From NCBI GenBank assembly GCA_016110215.1, contig JADWQD010000003.1, positions 2,976,001-3,040,000 of the forward strand: DNA of 64,000 nt. Reading direction: 5' to 3'. Position numbers and translations under genes: made by a program. The notes under the pieces are model-generated. The model saw only the letters and a program-made list of their open reading frames with translations. It was not told the origin of the DNA and did no database searches. The stretch comes from Capronia americana. Lineage: Eukaryota > Ascomycota > Eurotiomycetes > Chaetothyriales > Herpotrichiellaceae. Position 1 is the first letter of the stretch, and every line of letters begins with the position of its first letter. This document shows positions 54,083 to 64,000 of this stretch, piece by piece.

Positions 54083-55783
54083 ATGAAGAGGGGCCCCGTC
54101 AAATCTGTGGCGGTAATCGGAGCAGGCGCGTCAGGTAGGGGAAGAACGGACGTCCACACCATCTGAACGGTGCTTATTCTGGCGTGAAAGGCGCTGCCGC
54201 CGCGGCTGCTCTCGCTGCAGAAGAATACTTCGAGCGCATACGGGTCTTCGAGCGGCGGGAAACGCCTGGCGGAACGTGGTAGGTCGTGGCCCAGCATCAC
54301 TGCCCTCCCATCAGACCTTGGCGCATGACGGGTTGAAACATAGGATATACGATCCCGACCCAAGCCCTGCACTCGACCTTGTCCCAGGCGCGAATCCGCC
54401 GGAAACGGATCCTCCATTGAACGTACCAGATGGGCCCTTTCCCAGGACAACCGCTCCCAGCACCCAAGAAAGGTTCGATCGGACACCGATCTATGATACA
54501 TTGACGTAAGTGATGCCCAGCCTAGCCCCTACTCAGAACCCTTTGATCTCAGCGGCCACTGTCTGTAGGACCAATGTTCCTGATATCGCCATGTGTTTCT
54601 CCGACTCTCGATTTCCGTACGGCCCTTTCCCGCCTCACTGGGTCCCGAGGCACTACATTGAGAATTACTTCTCGTTGCACCGGACGGACTCACTGCTTGC
54701 TCTCAATACAACGGTCGAAGATCTTTCCAGAATCCCCGGCACGCAGCGGTGGAAGCTCATACTTCGGCGGAAAGACTCCGTGAGACATGTCGATGTGTGG
54801 TGGGAGGAGGAGTTCGACGCTGTGATTCTGGCAAATGGTCACTACTCTGTGCCTTTTGTAAGTCTGCTTCTGCCCGCAAACCTCAACCTTGGGTCTCGCT
54901 GACAGTCCAGGTCCCCGAAGTCGAGGGCCTCGAGGAGTATATCCGCTTGTTTCCAAGCCGGATAACTCACTCCAAGTCTTTCCGCAACGCAGTGCCCTAT
55001 CATGACAAGAAGGTCCTAGTCATCGGCAACTCGGCCTCCGGTCACGACGTCACCGCCGCCCTAGTCGGCTCAGTAAGGGGGCCTGTGTATCAGTCCCGCA
55101 GATCGCGCAATCGCTGGGAGGACGACAAGCCTGCCCCGGGGATCGAATGGAAGCCCATCGTCAAAAGGTACCTTCCCACAGGCGACATTGTGTTCGACGA
55201 TGGGTCGACCCTTTCCGATGTCGACACGGTCATTTATTGCACGGGGTACAAAGCCTCGTTCCCGTTCTGGAACAGACACGCGAACGGCAGTCCTATCTGG
55301 AGTTATGAGCAGAATCGTCTCCTCGGAAGCTACTGGCACACATTCTTCAGGGATTTCCCCACGCTAGGTGCAGTGGGCGTTCCCCGCGTCCTCACTTTCC
55401 GCTCGTTCGAGTATCAGGCCATTGCGCTGGCGAGGGTCTTTGCAGGGAGGAATGCACGGTCGCTACCGCCGAGACAGGAACAGGAGCGATGGGAGCGCGA
55501 GAGGTGGAGACTCGTGAGTAGCGAGCACAGGAAGTTTCACGACATCCTCTGGGATAATGGGGAGACCATGGACTGGCTGAGGGGGTTGTATGATTTGGCT
55601 GGGTTGCCGACGTTGGAGGGGCGCGGCCGGTATCCGCCTGTTTTAGGCGACGAGACGAGGTGGGCGATTGATCACTTGAGAAAATATCCTGAGCCTGGGA
55701 AGGAGAGCCGTGAGGAAGATGGCGTGGATGGGTGGACGGTCGTCGAGCCTGGAGCGGCGAGGGACAGTCTGCATTTTATCTAG
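54083..55783 (+). CDS. flavin-containing monooxygenase
   Basis: Five exons, 54083-54134, 54191-54278, 54344-54505, 54569-54857 and 54911-55783, give 487 aa. The FAD-binding motif VIGAGASGAAAA is at residues 10-21, split by the first intron. The FMO-type signature RITHSKSFRNA comes before the NADPH-binding VIGNSASGHDV (about residue 235). A third landmark is the ATG-like motif YCTGYKASFPF near the C-terminal third. These enzymes use NADPH and O2 to oxidise N or S atoms, or in some groups ketones. The substrate is not evident. A second FMO unit lies 5 kb away in the OYE-FMO fusion, but the two share only family motifs and do not look like a recent tandem duplication. Confidence 0.93.
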
Positions 55784-56079
55784 CGGATTTTAGCGCTCGA
55801 TCTTGAGCAAGTTAGAGTCGCTAGTGCGGGCTGCGAAATCCAATAGAGGCTAATGGAGAGATTTCGTTTTTCCGCTCCGTCTCAGACAAACCACTGGCTT
55901 CGACTCTCACTTTCGCAGCCATATTTTATGCTCCGCTTCCTAAACACCTGCTGCTGCTTGTCAAGACGATATCCACGTCGTACTGTGTAGATGTCATGTT
56001 AAAACCACCGCTCGATCCCCTTCCGGACTGCAAACGCCATACAGTGGAGTCCTTCCACGACGCAGCTGGAAAACCATCC

Positions 56080-57532
56080 TCAACTCGAAGTACAATTCTC
56101 GCCATGGACCCCTCCTTCCTCGACGTACTCGCAGGTCGTCAACCCAAGAGCCGAAGCACTCGCCGTTGGTGCAACCATGAAATTCTGGTAGTCGATATTG
56201 TAACAAGGGTGCCTCTCTGAGCACGAGATGTCATTGACGCGCGCGGACTTCGCCCCGGTTATGTTGGTGGAGCCAGTGAAATTCACAAAAGCCACATTCG
56301 ATACCTCGACTCCAGGTCAGTGTCTCGCACAGGACCTCTGGGGGAATACGGGCGAACTTACCAGCATATTGGACGTCCCAGCGAAGGTGCCGTTCTTGGG
56401 GTTGCCACTGCTCTGCGTGATGGCCGTTGCCAAATCCGCTCCCTGGATGTTGAAATTGCTGAACAGAATGTTCCTCACATTGCCCCATCCGCCACCGTTC
56501 GGGAGGCCTGCACTCTCGTAGCTGGACTAAGGCGCCTGCTCTCCAATCCAGGTTTTGATATAGGCACCGTTCTCCATGTCTTCATTGTATCGAATGATCT
56601 TTACGTTGTCCACGACCACGTTCTCGACTGACGAGTCTTCTAGGTACTGTCCGAGACTGCCAATGGCGATCCCGTTGCCGCCTCGGCAGGTCACATTGTA
56701 GACGCTGACATCGTAGCTCCGCGGCTTGATCGCAATACAGTCCTGTCGATGTCAGAATCGGTCATTATCCCTTCGGAGACAACACGTACGTCTCCGCCTT
56801 GGTACACAAAATTCGACAAATATACGTTCTTCACGTCCATGGTGTCTGAATGTCTGTCAGAAATGCCACCTAAATTCTCATCCTTGACGTACCGAACCCG
56901 TCTGTGTTCTGCACCCAGTTCGATCCCCAAGGTGCCTTGGTCGCAGTGGCATTGCAATATAGTTGATCGACCCAAATGTTTGTGCCGTTCATGATATTGA
57001 ATGACCACAGCTGGGGCTGCTCAATCGAGAATCGGCTGACAGATACGTCCGACACGTTCCACAACACGAAGGGCATGGGACGTCCGGGCAGCGTATGTCC
57101 GGCTTCGGCAGTATACCAGACATCGCCATTTCCGTGGATGCCGCCTGTTCCAAAGCCATCAATGTGGATGCCGTCTCCTGTCAGGATGAAGCCGGCCTGG
57201 TGATTCTGGAAGGCGATCGGGTACGAGTTGTTTCGCCAATAGTCAAGGTCATCAGAGAATTGCCACACGCCGCGCCATTCGATTGTGACGTTATTGACGA
57301 CGGGGTTGAGCTTGGTGGCTATCCAGTACTTTTGATTCTCTGGGAAAACGATCACTCCCCCATGCCCACAATCTTTGAAGGCTTGCAAGATTTGAGGTAC
57401 GTCGTCTTGCTGTTGACCCTTGGCAGTGACGGTACAGGTCCTTTGGCTTGGGCCATCTGGAATTCGAGGCACCAGCCCGAGAGCGGCCACAGGGAGGAAC
57501 CAAGCAACGAATCGGAACAGATTGGATCGCAT
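56080..57532 (-). pseudogene. GH28 family glycoside hydrolase with in-frame stop (rhamnogalacturonan-active type likely)
   Basis: Four exons, 56893-57532, 56790-56845, 56362-56742 and 56080-56304, make 433 codons. A signal peptide (FVAWFLPVAALGL) starts the protein. GH28 catalytic features follow: NTDGFDT across the first intron, GGDDCIAIK across the second, and CRGGNGIAIGSLG after it. Between KTWIG and SSYESAGLP the frame carries TAG at 56527-56529, where I expect Gln (CAG) from memory of relatives. Beyond it the frame continues intact for about 60 codons, an intron and a last exon with ISCSERHPCYN. The gene is therefore nearly full length but interrupted once. It resembles the exo-acting rhamnogalacturonan group, and its divergent neighbour is a GH78 rhamnosidase. 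Sequencing error, readthrough or a recent nonsense mutation are all possible. Confidence 0.85.
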
Positions 57533-58019
57533 AATGTGTATGGATAAAGTTAAGTTCTGGAGGTGAACGTTCTCGGAAATGCATTCATGATCCTACCTTT
57601 TATCCCACCTCCAGCCAGTTCGGGTTGCACGATCACAACGCATCGGACAAGCTTGAAGCGAGATTCTTTCAAGAGATGACGGACTTGAGGATTCTCATCA
57701 GACTCCTCATTCATCGCAGAGATATCCGAGTCAACGGCTTGCCAAAAGCTTGTTCTCCGCATGATCCTACCCCATGTTTCTGTGGCCGGATGGCAGATCA
57801 TAACGCAATCCGGATCGATCCCGGCGGGTGAAATGCAAGGTACCAAAGACTTCGGGGGAAGATGAGCCGAGACGACGGACGAGAGAGGATGCGGAGTTGC
57901 TTGATACTCGCGCACTCGCATAAGATGCCCTCAGACGGCAGGGCAGGGCATGAGTACCGCTTCCTTTGATTACGACTCGGCCGTCGCTCAAAGATTGTGA
58001 CCGTTGCCATCGTCACGAC
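57533..58019. promoter_or_regulatory. shared divergent promoter region of the GH28 and GH78 genes
   Basis: 487 bases separate the two start codons, and the genes run away from each other, so this must hold both promoters and may coordinate them. I could not pick out a convincing regulator site. Confidence 0.55.
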
Positions 58020-59954
58020 ATGCTCCCGATACTGATTGCCTTGCTAGGGGCAGTGGTGGACGTTGTTCAGTGTCAATGTTGGCGCGACTATGCCTGCGAT
58101 GGACCTGTCGATGCTGCATTCCCAGGTCAATGGGACCGATATAATTACGCACCAGATTCACGGATTATGTCGCCAGCATCCTCCCTCATATGGCCAAATC
58201 TGACCTCGGTGCCGTATGCGGCGGGGCCAACAATCAGCGGCAATGGGTCGTTGGTGACTTACGACTTTGGCAAGGAAGTCGGTGGCATCATCCGCTTCTC
58301 ATACACCAACAGCGGCAACGGAACGCTTGGAATCGCCTTCACCGAGTCTAAGAAGTTCGTCGGCTACACGTCCGACTCGTCCAACGGTCTGTTTACTGGG
58401 TCCGACCTGTGGCTCAACGTCACTTTGACGGGCCAGTCAGGTGAGTATGTCATGCCAGACGAGGTCCTGCGAGGTGGCTTCCGCTATATGACGCTATGGC
58501 TGTCGACCAGCTCGGGCACCACGTCTTTCTCAGCTCAAAATATCACCGTCGAGCTAGACTTTCAGCCTACCTGGTCCGACTTGCGAGCATATCAAGGGTA
58601 CTTTCACTGCAGTGACGAACTCCTAAACCGTATTTGGTATGCCGGTGCGTATACGTTGCAGAGCAATTCTGTTCCTACCGACACTGGCCGACAGGTGCCC
58701 ATGCTTGTCTGGAACTGGGCGAACAACGCGACACTGGGCCCCGGTTACTCGATTATCGTGGACGGCGCGAAACGTGATCGGGCAGTCTGGCCAGGGGATA
58801 TGGGGATCGCCGTGCCGTCGGCGTTTGTGTCCACGGGGGATCTTGAGTCGGTCCGGAACGCCCTGCAGGTCATGTACGACTATCAGAACACCACGACTGG
58901 GGCATTCGACGAGTCAGGCCCGCCCCTCAGCCAGAAGAACAGCGACACATATCACATGTGGACCATGATCGGGTCGTATAACTACGTTCTGTACACGAAC
59001 GACACGGCGTGGCTCACTCCCATATGGAGCAAATACAAGCACGCCATGGAGTACGTGGCCGGCAAGATCGACGAGTCAGGCCTCATGAACGTCACGGGCA
59101 CGAGGGACTGGGCCCGTTGGCAACAAGGCTTCCACAACACCGAGGCAAACATGATTCTGTTCCAGACGCTCACGACAGGCAGCAAGCTCGCCACCTGGCT
59201 CGGCGATCCCACGACCGCGATGAACTGGAGCACTACGGCGGCTGCCTTGGCAAATAAAATTAACGAGCTCACGTACGACGCCGCCGCCAACGCCTACCGC
59301 GACAACGACACCACCACGACTCTGCACCCTCAGGACGCCAACAGCATGTCGCTGCTCTTCTCAGTGGCCCCGCCGGCTCACGTGTTGGGCATTTCCAACG
59401 CGTTGGTGGACAACTGGACGCCCATCGGCCCTGTAACGCCCGAGCTCCCCGCCAACATCTCACCGTTCATTTCGTCGTTCGAGCTGCTTGGTCGCCTGGC
59501 CGTGCGCGACACGGCGCGCGCTCTGCAACTCCTCCGCACCCTGTGGGGGTGGATCGTCAACAACGCCGACTCCACCGAGTCGACGCTCCTGGAGGGGTTT
59601 CTCGCCAACGGCAGCTTCGCGTACCGCTCCGATAGAGGCTATGCGTACGACGAAAGCTACGTGAGCCACGCCCACGGCTGGAGTTCCGGCCCGACGAGCG
59701 CGCTGACGCACTCGGTCTTGGGTCTCGACGTGCGAGGCACGGCAGGTGGGGAGTGGACGCTCGCGCCGCAGACGGGGGATCTGGCGTTTGCGGAGGGAGG
59801 ATTCACGACCGTGTTGGGTAAGTTTAGTGCCAGGTGGCGTGTCCGTGGAGGGGGCGTGTTCTTGACGTGGGACACACCGGTCGGTACGACGGGGAGGATC
59901 GTGCTGCCTGTGCCAAGATACTCAGCGGCGAATCTGCTATCCTCCATGCCGTGA
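58020..59954 (+). CDS. GH78 alpha-L-rhamnosidase, secreted
   Basis: A single exon of 644 aa from the ATG at 58020. The frame extends upstream only through a TTG. The N-terminus MLPILIALLGAVVDVVQ is a signal peptide, and cysteines follow at once (CQCWRDYAC), typical of secreted fungal proteins. An N-terminal beta domain (about 30-190) is followed by an (alpha/alpha)6 barrel. The segment DGAKRDRAVWPGD (about residue 250) corresponds to the conserved acidic catalytic region of GH78. Further landmarks are DWARWQQGFHNTEAN and AYDESYVSHAHGWSSGPT. The enzyme removes terminal rhamnose from pectin side chains or plant glycosides. Many N-glycosylation sites (NGT, NVT, NTT) support secretion. It faces a GH28 gene, which suits joint action on rhamnogalacturonan. 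Confidence 0.92.
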   Translation: MLPILIALLGAVVDVVQCQCWRDYACDGPVDAAFPGQWDRYNYAPDSRIMSPASSLIWPNLTSVPYAAGPTISGNGSLVTYDFGKEVGGIIRFSYTNSGNGTLGIAFTESKKFVGYTSDSSNGLFTGSDLWLNVTLTGQSGEYVMPDEVLRGGFRYMTLWLSTSSGTTSFSAQNITVELDFQPTWSDLRAYQGYFHCSDELLNRIWYAGAYTLQSNSVPTDTGRQVPMLVWNWANNATLGPGYSIIVDGAKRDRAVWPGDMGIAVPSAFVSTGDLESVRNALQVMYDYQNTTTGAFDESGPPLSQKNSDTYHMWTMIGSYNYVLYTNDTAWLTPIWSKYKHAMEYVAGKIDESGLMNVTGTRDWARWQQGFHNTEANMILFQTLTTGSKLATWLGDPTTAMNWSTTAAALANKINELTYDAAANAYRDNDTTTTLHPQDANSMSLLFSVAPPAHVLGISNALVDNWTPIGPVTPELPANISPFISSFELLGRLAVRDTARALQLLRTLWGWIVNNADSTESTLLEGFLANGSFAYRSDRGYAYDESYVSHAHGWSSGPTSALTHSVLGLDVRGTAGGEWTLAPQTGDLAFAEGGFTTVLGKFSARWRVRGGGVFLTWDTPVGTTGRIVLPVPRYSAANLLSSMP

Positions 59955-60356
59955 AGCCTGAATCCGCGACTGACGCGTTCCCAGTGTTCTGCGTTCGCAT
60001 TTACTCGTAAATTCTACAGTATTAACTCGATCTCGATCTCTCTTCCCTCTCTCTGAGGAAGTTGCAAAAGATTACAAGAAACCATCAAGGGGGAGTCGAG
60101 AAAGTCGCGACTTCAGCAATATATCCGAGGTTATGTGGGCGAGGATGGTGTGTCGCGCCCACTTGTCCGATTCAAGTGCAAACGTGAGTCGAGGTCAGCA
60201 TTGCTTCGAGGCCTACGGAAGTTTTGTTGAATGCACGGTTCAATATTGAGTCTACACTCTTCGGCTTCTAATCTGCGGAACCATGCCCCCACTGCCAAGG
60301 AGCGCCTTTCTTCGTCCTCATTGACTTCTGCTCCCGCAATATCGATACCAAACTGC
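59955..60356. other. intergenic between convergent genes
   Basis: 3' flanks of the GH78 gene and the OYE-FMO fusion gene. Nothing else recognised. Confidence 0.5.
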
Positions 60357-63300
60357 TTATACACCCTTTGCCCGCACTGGAATTGCTCTAGAGTAATAGG
60401 CGCTCTTGAAAGCTAGGCCGCGCCGGAGGACCGCGTCCCATTCGAGATCCCATCCCCGCAGCCATTTGTCCTCGCCTCCCTTCCGCAGATACTCGCTCGC
60501 TAACACCTTTTGATCCTGGAAGACGAATAATCGTTCCGATGGGGTTTTCACGAGATGGAAATCTGCTGGACTGCGAATGGCAGATCGCTGGTCCTCCCAT
60601 AACCACTGCTCCTCCACAGATGGCAGTTCTATCTTCGAAGACCATGCCAATGCTACAAGTAGAGCCTGTGTTTCCCAGGCTTTCCAGGAGAGGGCCTCGA
60701 TTATCTTCAGATTTGTCAGCTTCCGGAACCATTGAGAGCCACATGGCGGTCGTGCTTACCGTTCCAACAAAGGCCAAACCAGGATTCTCGATATCAAAGG
60801 TATGCTGATAGAGACCATGCACTTTATACCCATCAGTGTGGTGTGGACCCCTCAGCTCCTCGAGAAACGGATATGAATAGTGAAACCCTGTCGCGAAAAT
60901 GACGGTATCTACCCCATCTAACTTGGTACCGTCGCCGAGTACTATGCGTGTCTCCTCAAACCTATTGATCGTCGGTACCACCTTGATGCCAGGTCGGGTG
61001 AACACATTTGGAAGTCGGGGATGTGGCCGCCTTTGCGAGACATATACCGCCTTCGCGACGGGCAGTGACTCGAGGGCAATATCAATTGCGGATTCTCGTG
61101 CCCCGACGATGAGAATTGTCTGGTATGATCGTCTCAGAAAGCTTTTGTGAGCTCAGAAAATGTTCAAGGACCTCTCACCTGGTTTGCGAAAGACTGAGCA
61201 TCGCGATAAGAGATGGAATGGAGAAGCTTCCCCTGCCAGTTCCGCAGGCCCGGAATCGGTGGAATTCTGGGCACACTGTTGTGCCCGGTAGCAACGACGA
61301 CGCCGTCAAATTCTTCCGAGTACCATTTCTCCTGGTCCTCGCCGACCTCCTCTCGTAAGACGACCTGCCACTTACCGGAAGTTGATTTTCGCACCCGTTC
61401 CACACTCGTGTTCAGGACAATCTTGGAGGTGTGCTTCGCCGCCTTCGCTTTCACGTGGTCAACAACTTGTGCTTGCCGCAAATACGGCGAAATTGCAGCC
61501 TCGGGCTCTGGCAGTTTCTCATCATGGCCCTCCATCACAACACCGGGGATGTTGGTGATGACACTAGGGTAAAGCGGCGATGAAGAGAACCGCTTGAGAT
61601 TGTTTCTCGCACGAGTCGTCGGTAATGTTTCGGGAACGCTCGAGACAGGGTCCAACTCGGTTCGACGTAATGAAGATTTGAAGTCGACATATTGCGGCTC
61701 GTCGGTTTTCCTGGGAACATGGGTCAGAACAACGTGGACTACAGTCTAGAGATTTTGAGGCTTTTTATAAGTACCAAACTCCTCCAGGTTGGGAGGACCT
61801 TTCGTAGATTTTGACTTCGAAACCTCCAGTTCTTTCGAATGCGGTGGCTGACCCTAATCCTGCAACTCCGGCGCCGACAATTGCGATTCTTTTAACGGCG
61901 GAGCTAGTGGTGGAAGCGTCTGTGATGTTGTTGTTGTTGTTGCTGGCGGAGCTCGTTTCGACATGATTTTCTGTGTTTTCACCGGATTCCAGGTCACCCT
62001 TTGCTTTTGCCTCGTTAAAGGTAGGATAAGTGGTATACCCATCCTTTGAATGGGTGTAAAAAGTGGCCTTTTCAAAAGGGCGCAAGGGGTTTCCCTCGCG
62101 AATTCTTTCGACGAGGTCGGGATTGCTCGTGAAGATCCTCCCATAGACCGCCGCATCGGCAAGTCCGTCTTCGACATAGTTCAGTCCGCTGTGCAGGGTA
62201 TGGCCGCCGTTGGAGAACAGTTTCAGCTCGCTCCCGGGTATGCTTTGTATGTGCTTGAGGTAAGGTCGCAACGAGACGTCGGTCGGGGTCATTCCTCTCT
62301 CGACAAGCACCTGGATCTTCGTCGGCAGAGACGTCGCGCGATCGATATGGGGCTCGCTGACGTTGACGAACGCGACTCGTCTCGCGGACAGACCGCTGAT
62401 GAGAGTGTTGAACTGTCCAATTGGATCGGAGCTCGACATGTCGTGAAAGCTATATTTGACCCGTCAGCTCGCACGTTCGAGGTGTTGTTGATACTTCAAA
62501 AGTTTCCCGTACAAACTCAAAGGCGAGATTCGCACTCCCACCTTGCCGTGACTCCCAAAGACATCGGCCACAGCATCGATCACCTCCAGCGTCAGACGGG
62601 CTCGGTTTTCATGAGAACCTCCGTAGATGTCGGTTCGCTTGTTGACCCCGTCCTGGAGGAACTGGTCGAGCAAAAAGCCATTACCAGCCAAGACCTTTGA
62701 CAGCCCTGTCAGCTCTGCACTGTCTCTTGTCGTCCAACCTTTGCAGATCCTGGGGACTTACCTCGATCCCATCGAACCCGGCATCCTTTGCCAGTTTTGC
62801 CGACGCGGCAAACTTTTGGATCATCTCTTGAATCTCGCTTAGCTCCAAGGCTCGGGGAACCCCAAAGGGCTCGTTTGAGTGGGTGTTGATGCCGACTTCC
62901 TCAACTGCAGAGGCAGACACCGTTGGGGCCCCTCCATTGAGAGAAGGCGATGAAGTACGCCCTACGTGCCAAAGCTGGGCGAAGAAGATACCTCCCTTTT
63001 GATGAACCACGTCCACGACCGGGGCCCAAGCGAGAGCCTGCTCGCTCGTGTACAAACCCGGGAAAAAGGCCCAGTTGGTCGGCTCAACGAAGTTGGCCTC
63101 CGTAATGATCAATCCTCCACGTGTTGCTCGCTGAGCATAATATTCCTGGGGCAAACCGTCTCAGTCTCGTGGTTTTGACATATATTTAACCCAGGGATCC
63201 CAGGGGCGGCGGGGAGGCTTACCACGACGAGAGGGCTGACGATATGATTGGGGGCACGGGTTCTGGTCATCGCAGAATGAACCACCCGGTGCTCGAGAGT

Positions 63301-63435
63301 GAAGTCGCCAATCTGGAGCGGAGTGAAGAGTCGGCTTTGACGACGATCGAACCCTTCCAGAGGCGCTTCATGCCGAATATCCTGAAACCAGTTTTGCAGT
63401 TCTTCCGCATTGACGGCGGTTCCTGAGTCACCCAT
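60357..63435 (-). CDS. Old Yellow Enzyme - flavin monooxygenase fusion protein
   Basis: Seven exons, 63223-63435, 62762-63145, 62495-62694, 61775-62449, 61179-61710, 60760-61119 and 60357-60704, give 903 aa with every junction in phase. Residues about 25-420 are an OYE-type FMN barrel: [43 protein letters not shown] and [11 protein letters not shown]. After a linker of about 30 residues with an Asn repeat comes [17 protein letters not shown] (about 455), [20 protein letters not shown] and [11 protein letters not shown]. Both halves are in one exon (61775-62449), so the fusion is read directly. In the OYE half, Leu201 and Phe206 replace the usual substrate-binding His and proton-donor Tyr; Asn204 is kept. 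The second FMO nucleotide motif has Arg where Gly or Asn is usual. Combined reduction or isomerisation and oxygenation of one substrate is a reasonable inference. Confidence 0.9.
61926..61942. repeat. trinucleotide repeat encoding the Asn run in the OYE-FMO linker
   Basis: A short (GTT)n run, read on the minus strand as repeated AAC codons, gives five Asn residues between the two enzyme domains. Trinucleotide slippage may vary linker length. Confidence 0.8.
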
Positions 63436-64000
63436 AGCTGGAGCGTTCCAAGTTCTTGCAGACCCCGTCTTCCCAAAGACAATAAGACACCGTGTTTCTT
63501 GTTTAATCCCTTGCGAAAGATACCTAGTACTCTTGGTTTCTCGAGGGCGCCTTGCCTGATATGTGTCGAAGCTAGATGCTGCTCGCTTTCTACCAAGGGA
63601 AAAAACAGCCCCCTGTCTTGGTTTAGGCTGCTCTGGGAAGAAACCGATTACTGAACTTTTGGGCCCTTGGGGATGTCGCCATCATTTTTCCGACTCACGC
63701 GATCGGTTGAGTTTTGGGGATATCTTTTCTGACCATGTGGGTAAGTGTTTTTGGTATCCGCTGTGGCCTTACCTTTGGTGAGCAAGGATAGGCAAGATGT
63801 TCGCTTGTCGGCCATGTGGTTCTGGAGCTGTCGCAACGGTTTTCCCCAACCGTGAAATCTGCGTTATTAGCCAAACTACGGTCGGATGGGAGAGATGGCG
63901 TGATCGACTTCCAAGGAGGCCCAGAAGACACTTTGAGCACTTGTGCGATAACTTTTTTGCTCAGATAGGGTGAAACTGTGCCTTACCCGCTCGGCGCTGG
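63436..64000. other. upstream region of the OYE-FMO gene, to the window end
   Basis: About 0.56 kb upstream of the OYE-FMO start codon. I see no coding exon here. Confidence 0.5.

Noticed and set aside
60357..63435. Reading the OYE and FMO parts as two adjacent genes
   Set aside because: Both lie in one continuous frame within exon 61775-62449, with no stop or start-like promoter between; all seven exons are in phase.

Overview
The window is nuclear DNA of a filamentous ascomycete (Pezizomycotina). Supporting signs are many short introns of about 45-75 nt with GTRNGT donors and CTRAC/CTGAC branch points, a Zn2Cys6 regulator, a PMC1-type calcium ATPase, an mpaB-type oxygenase, a fungal catalase-peroxidase, and secreted GH28 and GH78 enzymes. 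The class is uncertain; Eurotiomycetes (possibly Chaetothyriales) is only a guess. No rRNA, tRNA, CRISPR array or intact transposon was seen.
The left part, 1-44 kb, is mostly conserved housekeeping content with wide intergenic spaces. In order: beta-tubulin (5' part, cut by the window edge), mitochondrial P5C dehydrogenase, an mpaB-like ER oxygenase, a fused succinyl-CoA-ligase-like alpha-beta protein, a small conserved fungal protein, CMC4 (with a 13-nt microexon), NUP84 (with a GC-AG intron), an RNase III-like relic, a cyanamide-hydratase-like HD protein, a vacuolar-type Ca2+-ATPase, a membrane-anchored thioesterase, catalase-peroxidase, V-ATPase subunit C, an SMN homologue, a giant WG/lysine-rich repeat protein of about 2,197 aa, and a NIP30-domain protein.
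The right part, 45-63.5 kb, looks accessory and catabolic: an aldo-keto reductase, a Zn2Cys6 transcription factor, a degraded TauD-type dioxygenase, a Mup1-like amino acid permease, a flavin monooxygenase, a divergent GH28/GH78 pair that fits release of rhamnose from pectin, and a 903-aa fusion of an Old Yellow Enzyme (OYE) to a flavin monooxygenase (FMO). The GH28 gene has an in-frame TAG. No polyketide or peptide synthase is visible, so this is not an obvious secondary-metabolite cluster.
The most unusual items are the OYE-FMO fusion, whose OYE half lacks the usual active-site His and Tyr, the succinyl-CoA-ligase-like fusion missing part of its ATP-grasp region, and the giant WG-repeat protein. 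Gene models were spliced by hand by matching phase and conserved motifs; exon coordinates are given in the entries.
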